DNA of 6,559 bases from contig PWRV01000061.1 in NCBI GenBank assembly GCA_003563455.1, positions 1 through 6,559 on the forward strand, given 5' to 3'. Source of the stretch: Thioalkalivibrio sp. Lineage in GTDB: Bacteria > Pseudomonadota > Gammaproteobacteria > Ectothiorhodospirales > Ectothiorhodospiraceae. The notes under the pieces were generated by a model that did not search any database, was not told the DNA's origin, and worked only from the letters and a program-made list of their open reading frames with translations. Shown one piece after another: positions 1 through 6,214 of this stretch. The position numbers and the translations under genes were made by a program. Numbering within the stretch: the first letter of the stretch is position 1; every line of letters starts with the position of its first letter.

Positions 1-232
1 CCTTGATGTTCACATAGCGCGCGTTCATCTCGCGGGCAATCCCGGGATCCTCGAAGGACTCGTGCGCCATCACGTGACACCAATGACACGCGGAGTAGCC
101 GATCGAAAGCAGGATCGGCCGGTTCTCAACCTTCGCGCGCTGCAGCGCCTCTTCGCCCCACGGATACCAGTCCACGGGATTGTCGGCGTGCTGTTGCAGA
201 TAGGGGCTGCTGGCCCTGGCCAGACGGTTCAT
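1..232 (-). CDS. DUF255 / thioredoxin-fold protein (YyaL/SPATA20-like), N-terminus only
   Basis: Only the first 77 residues are in the window; the frame stays open to the left edge. The protein begins MNRLARASSPYLQQHADNPV and continues DWYPWGEEAL, then carries a CHWC motif at Cys49-Cys52 within SACHWCHVMAHESFED. This is the typical start of the DUF255 family (bacterial YyaL, animal SPATA20), in which a thioredoxin-like domain precedes a large glycosidase-like alpha/alpha-barrel domain. Full members are about 650-700 residues, so most of the gene lies outside. The cellular role of the family is poorly defined; a redox or sugar-related function would be a guess. The start is supported by an AGGAGG ribosome binding site six bases upstream of the ATG (minus-strand sequence at about 239-244). 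It is divergent from lgt with 107 bases between the start codons. Family assignment is firm; function is not. Confidence 0.9.
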   Translation of the reverse strand, partial: MNRLARASSPYLQQHADNPVDWYPWGEEALQRAKVENRPILLSIGYSACHWCHVMAHESFEDPGIAREMNARYVNIK

Positions 233-305
233 CGTGATCCTCCTGCGGGCATCGGGTTCGGACCGGGACGCGCTCCTTCACCCGCCCGAAACGTCAAACT
301 TGATA

Positions 306-317
306 GACTGCGCAGTC
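306..317. promoter_or_regulatory. 12-bp perfect palindrome in the divergent DUF255 / lgt intergenic region
   Basis: GACTGCGCAGTC reads the same on both strands. It lies 22 bases upstream of the lgt start and overlaps TAGACT (304-309), which resembles a sigma-70 -10 box for lgt, although no convincing -35 is seen at the right distance. It could be an operator or the base of a small leader hairpin. No regulator is recognised from the sequence. Confidence 0.3.
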
Positions 318-339
318 GCCAAGGCCACTGCAAGCGCCC

Positions 340-1137
340 ATGCCTGTCCACCCCTTTATAGATCCGGTCGCATTCTCGATCGGCCCGTTCAGTCTGCACT
401 GGTACGGGCTGATGTACCTGATCGGCTTCGCGGGATTCTGGATCCTCGGCGTCATCCGGGCGCGCAGGCCGGATGCCCCGATGACACCGCAGCAGGTTGG
501 CGATGCCCTCTTCTGGGGAGTTCTGGGCGTGATCGTCGGCGCCCGGCTCGGCTACGTGCTGTTCTACAACTTCGACAGCCTGCTGCAGGATCCGCTGATG
601 CTGGTGCGGATCTGGGAGGGCGGGATGTCCTTCCACGGCGGGCTGATCGGCGTGCTGCTCGCCGCTTGGTGGTACGCCTACAGGCTAAACCAGCCCTTCC
701 TGCGGATCGGAGACTTCATTGCACCAATGGTCCCGATCGGGCTGGGCGCCGGACGCATCGGCAACTGGATCAATGGCGAACTCTGGGGCAAGCCGACCGA
801 CCTGCCCTGGGCGATGGTTTTCCCGGCCGCCGACTACCTGCCGCGGCACCCCTCGCAGCTCTACCAGGCTTTTCTCGAGGGGTTGGTGCTGTTCACGGTG
901 CTGTGGCTCTTCTCGCGCAAGCCGCGCCCGACCGGAATGATCTCGGGGCTTTTTCTGCTGCTGTACGGGATCTTCCGCTTTGTCGTCGAATTCGTGCGCG
1001 AACCGGACCCGCACCTCGGCTACCTCGCCTTCGGCTGGCTGACGATGGGTCAGGCGCTTTCCGTTCCGCTGGTGGTGGCCGGCCTGGTGCTGATCGCCTG
1101 GTCGCGGCGGAACCCCGTTCAGAGGAGACCGGCATGA
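340..1137 (+). CDS. lgt: Phosphatidylglycerol--prolipoprotein diacylglyceryl transferase
   Basis: Lgt is an inner-membrane enzyme that moves diacylglycerol from phosphatidylglycerol onto the lipobox cysteine of prolipoproteins, the first step of lipoprotein maturation. The 265-residue product aligns along its length with E. coli Lgt (291 residues), with a shorter loop before the LPRHPSQLY block. Visible landmarks are HWYGLMYLIGF at 20-30, MSFHGGLIG with His99 (E. coli His103), the family signature GAGRIGNWINGELWG around 136-150 with Arg139 (E. coli Arg143), LPRHPSQLY at 168-175, and IFRFVVEFVREPD with Arg213 and Glu217 (E. coli Arg239 and Glu243). Several hydrophobic segments fit the seven-helix fold. 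The ATG is the first usable start after an in-frame TAG at 304; its ribosome binding site is weak. The stop overlaps the thyA start (ATGA), so lgt heads a coupled three-gene operon. Confidence 0.97.
   Translation: MPVHPFIDPVAFSIGPFSLHWYGLMYLIGFAGFWILGVIRARRPDAPMTPQQVGDALFWGVLGVIVGARLGYVLFYNFDSLLQDPLMLVRIWEGGMSFHGGLIGVLLAAWWYAYRLNQPFLRIGDFIAPMVPIGLGAGRIGNWINGELWGKPTDLPWAMVFPAADYLPRHPSQLYQAFLEGLVLFTVLWLFSRKPRPTGMISGLFLLLYGIFRFVVEFVREPDPHLGYLAFGWLTMGQALSVPLVVAGLVLIAWSRRNPVQRRPA
1121..1128 (+). promoter_or_regulatory. Ribosome binding site of thyA, inside the lgt 3' end
   Basis: AGAGGAGA lies five bases before the thyA ATG at 1134 and within the last codons of lgt. It fixes the thyA start and indicates translation coupled to lgt. 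Confidence 0.75.
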
Positions 1138-1964
1138 AACAGTACCTGGACCTCGTGCGCCACATTCACGACCAGGGTCGGGACCGTCCCGATCGCACCG
1201 GCACCGGCACCCGCTCGGTCTTCGGGTACCAGATGCGCTTCGACCTGGCGGCAGGCTTTCCGCTGGTCACCACGAAGAAGACGCACCTCAAATCGGTGAT
1301 CCACGAACTCCTGTGGTTCATCCAGGGCGATACCCGGCTCGACTACCTCCATCGCCACGGCGTCACGATCTGGGACGAATGGGCGACCGATGAGGGTCAC
1401 CTGGGCCCGATCTACGGAGCCCAGTGGCGCCGCTGGCCGACGCGCGACGGGGTGGTGGACCAGCTGACGGAGCTGGTCGAGCAACTGCGCCGGCGCCCCT
1501 ATTCGCGACGGCACCTGGTCTCGGCCTGGAATGTCGCGGATCTGCCGGACGAAAACCGGACACCGCAGGAGAACGTCCGCACCGGGCAGATGGCGCTGGC
1601 GCCCTGCCACACGCTCTTCCAGTTCTACGTGGCGGACGGTCGTCTCTCCTGCCAGTTGTACCAGCGCAGCGCCGACGTCTTCCTGGGCGTGCCATTCAAT
1701 ATCGCCTCCTACGCGCTGCTGACGATGATGCTGGCGCAGGTCACCGATCTCGAACCCGGCGAGTTTATCCACACGCTCGGCGATGCCCACCTCTATCTCA
1801 ACCACTTCGAGCAGGTGCGCGAACTGCTGTCCCGCGAGCCGCTACCGCTGCCGACGATGCGCCTGAACCCGCAGGTCCGCGACCTGTTCGCGTTCCGCTA
1901 CGAGGACTTCCAGCTGGAGAACTACCAGTGCCACCCGGCAATCCGCGCCCCGATCGCGGTATGA
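1134..1964 (+). CDS. thyA: Thymidylate synthase
   Basis: ThyA methylates dUMP to dTMP using 5,10-methylenetetrahydrofolate and releases dihydrofolate. The product is 276 residues (E. coli 264). It shows the N-terminal RPDRTGTGTRSVFG block at 18-31, RPYSRRHLVSAWN at 121-133 with the phosphate-binding arginines, the nucleophile Cys158 in MALAPCHTLFQFYV, the QLYQRSADVFLGVPFNIASYAL nucleotide-binding stretch beginning at 174, and HTLGDAHLYLNH at 213-224. Relative to E. coli there is an insert of about 13 residues just before the catalytic block (around LPDENRTPQENVRTG); similar inserts occur in ThyA of Pseudomonas and other gammaproteobacteria, so it is not aberrant. It overlaps lgt by four bases at its start and folA by four bases at its end. 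The enzyme is cytoplasmic and homodimeric in known members. No key residue is missing. Confidence 0.98.
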   Translation: MKQYLDLVRHIHDQGRDRPDRTGTGTRSVFGYQMRFDLAAGFPLVTTKKTHLKSVIHELLWFIQGDTRLDYLHRHGVTIWDEWATDEGHLGPIYGAQWRRWPTRDGVVDQLTELVEQLRRRPYSRRHLVSAWNVADLPDENRTPQENVRTGQMALAPCHTLFQFYVADGRLSCQLYQRSADVFLGVPFNIASYALLTMMLAQVTDLEPGEFIHTLGDAHLYLNHFEQVRELLSREPLPLPTMRLNPQVRDLFAFRYEDFQLENYQCHPAIRAPIAV

Positions 1965-2467
1965 GCACCGACCGGACCGTCGATCCACGGCTCGAGATCG
2001 TCGTTGCCATGGATCCGGACCGGGTGATCGGTCGGGATAATCAGCTGCCGTGGCACCTTCCGGAAGACCTGCGGCACTTCAGGCGCATCACCACCGGACA
2101 CACCGTGGTGATGGGTCGCCGCACCCACGAGTCGATCGGGCGGCCGCTGCCGAACCGGCGCAACATCGTGCTGTCCCGCCAGCCCGGCTGGGAGGCTCCC
2201 GGCGTCGAGGTGCACAGCGACCTCGACAGTGCGCTGGCAACCGTCGGCGACGGCCCGGTCTTCATCATCGGCGGCGCCGGACTCTTCCGCGAGACCCTGC
2301 CGCGGGCAGCGGTGCTGCACCTCACGCGGGTGCACGAACGCTACCCGGGAGACGTCCACTTCCCGCCCCTCGGGGAAGGCTGGACCCTGGTCTGGGAAGC
2401 GGTGCACGAAGCCGACACACGCCACGCCTCCGGCTTCACCTTCCAGCGCCTGGAACGCAGGACCTGA
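1961..2467 (+). CDS. folA: Dihydrofolate reductase
   Basis: FolA reduces dihydrofolate to tetrahydrofolate with NADPH, restoring the cofactor that ThyA oxidises. The 168-residue product has LEIVVAMDPDRVIGRDNQLP at 11-30, WHLPEDLRHF at 31-40 with Trp31 and catalytic Asp36 (E. coli Trp22 and Asp27), VVMGRRTHESIGRPLPNRRN at 49-68 (NADPH and substrate site), FIIGGAGLF at 101-109 and HLTRVHERYPGDVHFP at 120-135. The N-terminus is about nine residues longer than in E. coli. I keep the ATG at 1961 because it forms an ATGA overlap with the thyA stop, as at the lgt-thyA junction. No strong ribosome binding site precedes it, so translation probably depends on ribosomes finishing thyA. It is the last gene of the operon; an inverted REP pair follows about 65 bases after the stop. 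Confidence 0.97.
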   Translation: MSTDRTVDPRLEIVVAMDPDRVIGRDNQLPWHLPEDLRHFRRITTGHTVVMGRRTHESIGRPLPNRRNIVLSRQPGWEAPGVEVHSDLDSALATVGDGPVFIIGGAGLFRETLPRAAVLHLTRVHERYPGDVHFPPLGEGWTLVWEAVHEADTRHASGFTFQRLERRT

Positions 2468-2531
2468 TCCGGGGGTCTACGGGTAAGGAGCGCCGAGAGG
2501 GCCCACCCCTGCAGGCAGCCGGAACGAACGC

Positions 2532-2557
2532 TGCAGGAGGCGAGTCCTCTGGCCGAT
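2532..2557 (+). repeat. REP-like palindrome, plus orientation (pair member 1)
   Basis: It begins TGCAGGAGG and contains a GGCGAG arm, a TCCT loop and a CTGGCC arm followed by GAT. The arms would pair with one mismatch. Related copies occur at 2573-2597 and at 6088-6194, so this is a dispersed repeat. It resembles REP elements of the GTAG/GGAG-headed class that RAYT transposases are thought to mobilise; no such gene is in the window. Confidence 0.7.
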
Positions 2558-2572
2558 CTTACCCGACGCGGG

Positions 2573-2597
2573 ATCGGCCAGAGGCCTGGCCTCCTAC
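2573..2597 (-). repeat. REP-like palindrome, minus orientation (pair member 2)
   Basis: On the minus strand it begins GTAGGAGGCCAG, the fullest GTAG-headed form. GGCCAG (2576-2581) pairs with CTGGCC (2586-2591) over a 4-base loop. Together with the copy at 2532-2557 it forms a longer inverted repeat: a 13-bp perfect stem (2546-2558 with 2572-2584, 13-base loop), then a 4x4 internal loop, then a 7-bp outer stem (2535-2541 with 2589-2595). Transcribed downstream of folA, this would be a strong hairpin that may protect the 3' end or end transcription; no U-tract follows. Confidence 0.7.
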
Positions 2598-2623
2598 CGG
2601 GGCGCAAACGCGGCACGCCGCGG

Positions 2624-2651
2624 GTGACATCGCGGCAAGCTATATTCTAAC
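2624..2651 (+). promoter_or_regulatory. Possible sigma-70-type promoter for the bacteriohemerythrin gene
   Basis: GTGACA (2624-2629, five of six matches to TTGACA) is followed after 16 bases by TCTAAC (2646-2651, four of six). The AT-rich patch TATATTCTAA at 2641-2650 stands out in GC-rich surroundings. A start near 2658 would give a leader of roughly 50 bases. This comes from visual matching only. Confidence 0.35.
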
Positions 2652-2666
2652 CTGTGCCTCAGACGA

Positions 2667-2683
2667 GACCGGCTCCGCCGGTC
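2667..2683 (+). promoter_or_regulatory. Perfect 7-bp hairpin in the bacteriohemerythrin leader
   Basis: GACCGGC pairs exactly with GCCGGTC over a TCC loop. It lies 14 bases upstream of the Shine-Dalgarno sequence. It could stabilise the mRNA or bind a regulator; it is too short and has no U-run to be a standard terminator. Confidence 0.4.
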
Positions 2684-2709
2684 CGCGGGGTCGCCCGAAG
2701 GAGGTGCCT

Positions 2710-3159
2710 ATGCCTTATCTGGCCTGGTCCGACGATCTGGACACCGGAATCCCCGAACTTGACGCCCAGCATCGGGTGATGCTCGAACACGTGAACCGTC
2801 TGCACGAGGCAGCGGCGGCAGACGACAGCAAGGAACTGGTGGCGGCCATGGATGCCCTGATCGAATGCCTGCAGGAACACTTCGAGTTCGAGGAAAAGGT
2901 GCTGGAGATGATCCAGTTCGCCGGCCTCGAGGACCACAGCGAGACCCACGGCAGCATCCTCGACCGGCTACGCGATTACCGCACACGCCTGCAGACCGCC
3001 CCGGCTCCGGAAGCCCAGGAGATCGTGGACGCGCTGGGTCCGTGGGTGGTGGATCACATCCGGCACGACGACCTGGACTTCGGCCCCACCGTTCGCGAGT
3101 GGCTGCGTGACGCCTCGCCACCGGGTGATCCGTTCCGGGAACTGGTCGGGGACCGGTAA
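2710..3159 (+). CDS. Bacteriohemerythrin (single-domain O2-binding di-iron protein)
   Basis: The 149-residue protein is one hemerythrin domain: a four-helix bundle that binds O2 at a non-haem di-iron centre. All seven expected ligands are present in the right order: His21 (DAQHRVMLEH), His57 and Glu61 (HFEFEEKVL), His76 and His80 (HSETHGSIL), and His116 and Asp121 (HIRHDDLDF). Size and spacing match the methanotroph bacteriohemerythrins such as McHr of Methylococcus. There is no signal peptide or transmembrane segment, so it should be cytoplasmic. Known or proposed roles are O2 storage, delivery or sensing; no partner domain here indicates which. The start is decided by an excellent AAGGAGGTG ribosome binding site at 2698-2706. 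It appears to be its own transcription unit, separated from folA by the REP pair and convergent with znuB. Confidence 0.95.
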   Translation: MPYLAWSDDLDTGIPELDAQHRVMLEHVNRLHEAAAADDSKELVAAMDALIECLQEHFEFEEKVLEMIQFAGLEDHSETHGSILDRLRDYRTRLQTAPAPEAQEIVDALGPWVVDHIRHDDLDFGPTVREWLRDASPPGDPFRELVGDR

Positions 3160-3168
3160 CCGCCCTGG

Positions 3169-3222
3169 GCCCGAATCACTGGCCCCGAATCACTGGCCCC
3201 GAATCACTGGTAGCGAATCACC
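3169..3222. repeat. 14-bp tandem repeat, nearly four copies
   Basis: The unit CCCCGAATCACTGG occurs at 3183-3196 and 3197-3210 exactly, at 3169-3182 with one change (first base G), and as a partial diverged copy at 3211-3222 (TAGCGAATCACC). It sits in the 86-base gap between the stops of the bacteriohemerythrin gene and znuB. The unit length is not a multiple of three, which fits noncoding DNA. Confidence 0.9.
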
Positions 3223-3234
3223 GATCCTCGCTCG

Positions 3235-3244
3235 CCGGCGCCGG
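3235..3244. repeat. 10-bp perfect palindrome between convergent genes
   Basis: CCGGCGCCGG ends one base before the znuB stop codon complement. It is self-complementary with no loop and no following T-run, so it is weak as a terminator. It may contribute to a larger GC-rich structure at the convergent 3' ends. Confidence 0.3.
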
Positions 3245-3245
3245 A

Positions 3246-4058
3246 TTATTCGGGTGGGAGTGCCCTTTGGCGGCGTGAAAAGGGCATGAAGTGCAGCACC
3301 ACGAACACCAGCATCGCAGCGACCACGATACTGGGTCCGGTTGGCGTATCGTGGCTGAAGGACCCCCAGATCCCGAGGAGCACCGCCAGAACCCCGAAAC
3401 CGGCGGCGAGCACGCCCATCCCCTCCGGTGTACGCGCGAAGCGGCGTGCGGTGGCTGCCGGGATGATCATCAGCGCCGTGATCAGCAGCACACCCACGAC
3501 CTGCATCGCGCTGGCGATCACCACCGCGATCAGCAGCATCAATCCAAGCCGCACCGGCAGGACCGGCACCCCTTCGACGCGGGCAATCTCCTCGTGCACG
3601 GTAATCGCCAGCAATGGGCGCCACAGGAGCACCAGCAACACCAGCGCGAGCAGCCCGCCGATCGCGATCGCGGCGAGATCGCCGCGGGTCACCGCGAGGA
3701 TGTCACCGAACAGGTAGGCCATCAGGTCGACCCGCAGGCCCTCCACGAACGCCACCGTCACCATCCCGAGCGACAACGCGCTGTGAGCGAGGATGCCGAG
3801 CAATGTATCGGAGGCCAGTTCCTGGCGGCGCTGCAGGAAAACCAGCAGGACCGCCACCATCACGCAGATCAGGGTAACCATCAGGTTCAGGTTCAGGCCG
3901 AGCAAAAAGCCCAGCGCCACGCCCAGCAACGCCGAATGCGACACGGTGTCCCCGAAGTAGGCCATCCGCCGCCAGACCACGAAGGCCCCGAGCGGCCCCG
4001 CGACCACCGCAACCATCAGGCCCGCGAGGATCGCACGGGTTACAAAGTCATCGAGCAT
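3246..4058 (-). CDS. znuB: High-affinity zinc ABC transporter, permease subunit
   Basis: ZnuB is the membrane channel of the ZnuABC zinc importer, an ABC-3 family permease that receives Zn2+ from ZnuA and is powered by ZnuC. The 270-residue product (E. coli 261) is strongly hydrophobic, with several helices from residue 9 onward. It shows family blocks GDTVSHSALLG at 36-46, DLMAYLFGDILAVT at 111-124 and VVGVLLITALMIIPAATARR at 187-206. The last hydrophobic segment is at about 243-259, followed by a basic tail. I place the start at the ATG whose codon overlaps the end of znuC by 11 bases, with GGAGA nine bases upstream. An ATG 14 codons earlier gives an Arg-rich N-terminus unlike the family. 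The overlap implies translational coupling to znuC. Confidence 0.95.
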   Translation of the reverse strand: MLDDFVTRAILAGLMVAVVAGPLGAFVVWRRMAYFGDTVSHSALLGVALGFLLGLNLNLMVTLICVMVAVLLVFLQRRQELASDTLLGILAHSALSLGMVTVAFVEGLRVDLMAYLFGDILAVTRGDLAAIAIGGLLALVLLVLLWRPLLAITVHEEIARVEGVPVLPVRLGLMLLIAVVIASAMQVVGVLLITALMIIPAATARRFARTPEGMGVLAAGFGVLAVLLGIWGSFSHDTPTGPSIVVAAMLVFVVLHFMPFSRRQRALPPE

Positions 4059-4863
4059 CGCCCGTGTTCTCCGCGGCCGTGCGGACCGGCTTGACCTCAC
4101 CCGTCAGGTCGTGCACATGGTTGTGGCGATGGGTGTACACGCCGATGCCGTGCACCCCGGCATCGGGAAACAGCCGCTGATACTCGGGGTGCCGGCTGAC
4201 CTCCTCCGGCCGCCCCGTGCAGCAGACATGCTGGTTGATGCACACCACCACGTCGGCGGCGGCCATCACCAGGTGCAGTTCGTGCGAGACCATCAGCACA
4301 CCGCAACCCGTGTCCCTGCGCAACCGGTCGATCAGAGTGAAGACCTCACCCTGCCCCGCCACATCGACGCCCTGCGCCGGCTCGTCCAGCACCAGCAGAT
4401 GCGGTTCGCCAAGCAATGCGCGGGCGAGCAGAACCCGCTGCATCTCCCCGCCGGAGAGGGTCTGTATCGGTGCATTCAGGAGCCCGGATACCCCGACACG
4501 CTCCAGGGCTTCGCGCAGCCGCGCCAGGGAAGCGCGATGCCGCAGGGTCAGGAAGCGCCGCACCGAAAGCGGCAGAATCGGATCGATCTGGATCCGCTGC
4601 GGCATGTAACCGATCCTCAGGTGTCGCCCCCGGTGCATTTTTCCGCTCGACGGCTCCCAGAGACCGAGCAGCACCCGCAGCAGGCTGGTCTTGCCAGCGC
4701 CATTGGGTCCGATGACCACCACGATTTGCCCGCGGCGGATCGAAACTGACACCCCATCGAGGATCGTCCGGCCGTTGCGAACGAGACCCAGGCCGCGAGC
4801 CTCGATCAGCACGGGATCGACCGTCCTGTCCCTCGGGCTTCTTCCACGGTTGGCTTCATTCAT
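4048..4863 (-). CDS. znuC: High-affinity zinc ABC transporter, ATP-binding subunit
   Basis: ZnuC is the cytoplasmic ATPase of the ZnuABC importer. The 271-residue sequence has Walker A GPNGAGKTS at 52-60, the Q-loop in GYMPQ (Gln89), the ABC signature LSGGE at 136-140, Walker B LLVLDEP at 156-162, and the H-loop in VSHELHLVM (His194). The C-terminus has GVYTHRHNHVHDLTG, matching the histidine-containing tail of E. coli ZnuC, which separates it from generic metal ATPases. The assigned ATG gives about 17 residues more than E. coli before the first beta strand. The Zur-like site begins only three bases upstream of it, so the transcript could be leaderless or nearly so. An alternative start is the GTG at 4812, with AGGACGG (4827-4821) eight bases ahead of it. 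Function is certain; the start is not. Confidence 0.96.
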   Translation of the reverse strand: MNEANRGRSPRDRTVDPVLIEARGLGLVRNGRTILDGVSVSIRRGQIVVVIGPNGAGKTSLLRVLLGLWEPSSGKMHRGRHLRIGYMPQRIQIDPILPLSVRRFLTLRHRASLARLREALERVGVSGLLNAPIQTLSGGEMQRVLLARALLGEPHLLVLDEPAQGVDVAGQGEVFTLIDRLRRDTGCGVLMVSHELHLVMAAADVVVCINQHVCCTGRPEEVSRHPEYQRLFPDAGVHGIGVYTHRHNHVHDLTGEVKPVRTAAENTGDAR

Positions 4864-4879
4864 TCCGCTATAGTATAAC
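4850..4879 (+). promoter_or_regulatory. Predicted znuA promoter
   Basis: TTGGCT (4850-4855, four of six matches to TTGACA) is followed after 18 bases by TATAAC (4874-4879, five of six matches to TATAAT). The predicted start near 4886 gives a leader of about 63 bases. The -35 lies inside the first codons of znuC and the -10 lies within the presumed Zur operator. This comes from visual matching only. Confidence 0.5.
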
Positions 4880-4880
4880 G
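4866..4880. promoter_or_regulatory. Zur-type operator between znuC and znuA
   Basis: CGCTATAGTATAACG is a near-perfect dyad centred on G4873, with six of seven base pairs symmetric. On the minus strand it reads CGTTATACTATAGCG, matching the core GTTATA-N-TATAAC of gammaproteobacterial Zur boxes (familiar from E. coli znu). Position and gene content agree: it lies between divergent znuA and znuCB, covers the presumed -10 boxes in both directions, and ends three bases before the znuC ATG. Zn-loaded Zur bound here would repress both units. The zur gene is not in the window. Confidence 0.85.
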
Positions 4881-4897
4881 TCCGAGCAGCAGCCGTC

Positions 4898-4914
4898 GCG
4901 CCGAAGGCCGGCGC
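4898..4914 (+). promoter_or_regulatory. 6-bp hairpin in the znuA leader
   Basis: GCGCCG (4898-4903) and CGGCGC (4909-4914) are exact complements over a 5-base loop. They lie in the predicted znuA leader, 17 bases upstream of the AAGGAG ribosome binding site at 4932-4937. No terminator-style U-run follows. A regulatory role is only a possibility. Confidence 0.3.
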
Positions 4915-4948
4915 TGTCCCAAACCCGGTTCAAGGAGACCCCACCCTC

Positions 4949-6058
<1,110 letters not shown>

Positions 6059-6087
6059 GCACCGGCGATCAGCCAGCACCGGGGAAA

Positions 6088-6111
6088 ATCGGCCAGAGGC
6101 TGGCCTCCTAC
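6088..6111 (-). repeat. REP-like palindrome, minus orientation
   Basis: On the minus strand it begins GTAGGAGGCCAG. GGCCAG (6091-6096) and CTGGCC (6100-6105) form a perfect 6-bp stem over AGG. It is nearly identical to the copy at 2573-2597 and lies 30 bases after the znuA stop. Confidence 0.75.
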
Positions 6112-6129
6112 AAAGTTCACCCCGGCCCC

Positions 6130-6155
6130 TGCAGGAGGCGAGCCCTCTCGCCGAT
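6130..6155 (+). repeat. REP-like palindrome, plus orientation, with alternative stem
   Basis: It begins TGCAGGAGG. GGCGAG (6137-6142) pairs perfectly with CTCGCC (6147-6152), where other copies have GGCCAG/CTGGCC: both arms changed together. It also pairs with the preceding copy (for example 6133-6139 with 6103-6109, and 6150-6155 with 6088-6093), so the two can form one long hairpin. Confidence 0.75.
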
Positions 6156-6170
6156 TTCGGCGCCAGGGAA

Positions 6171-6194
6171 GATGGGCCAGAGGCTGGCCTCGGA
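6171..6194 (-). repeat. REP-like palindrome, minus orientation, with degraded head
   Basis: GGCCAG (6175-6180), AGG and CTGGCC (6184-6189) keep the perfect stem, but the flank expected to read CTCCTAC is CTCGGAC. This is a diverged or truncated copy. Confidence 0.6.
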
Positions 6195-6214
6195 CAACGC
6201 TCGTTCAGGCGTCC

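Noticed and set aside
234..1133. A long open frame upstream of and in frame with thyA, suggesting a large N-terminal extension of ThyA
   Set aside because: It runs through lgt in another frame, gives Arg/Ala/Pro-rich low-complexity sequence, and ThyA is complete from the ATG at 1134 with a good ribosome binding site.
1264..1620. The ThyA insert of about 13 residues before the catalytic cysteine as an unusual feature
   Set aside because: Similar inserts are known in ThyA of Pseudomonas and other gammaproteobacteria, so this is a normal family variant.
2468..2531. A possible small gene or RNA after folA
   Set aside because: No open frame with a start signal and no recognisable RNA fold was seen. 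A second CTGCAGG copy here (about 2511-2517) may be a REP remnant but is too short to call.
3169..3222. A possible small CRISPR array
   Set aside because: The copies are directly adjacent 14-mers with no spacers and no cas genes nearby.
3291..4094. A His/Gln-rich open frame on the plus strand opposite znuB
   Set aside because: It is antisense to a clear ZnuB permease. The composition is that of reverse-complemented hydrophobic codons.
4059..4100. An upstream ATG adding 14 residues to ZnuB
   Set aside because: The added residues are Arg-rich and unlike the family, and they would extend the overlap with znuC. The ATG at 4058 has GGAGA nine bases upstream.
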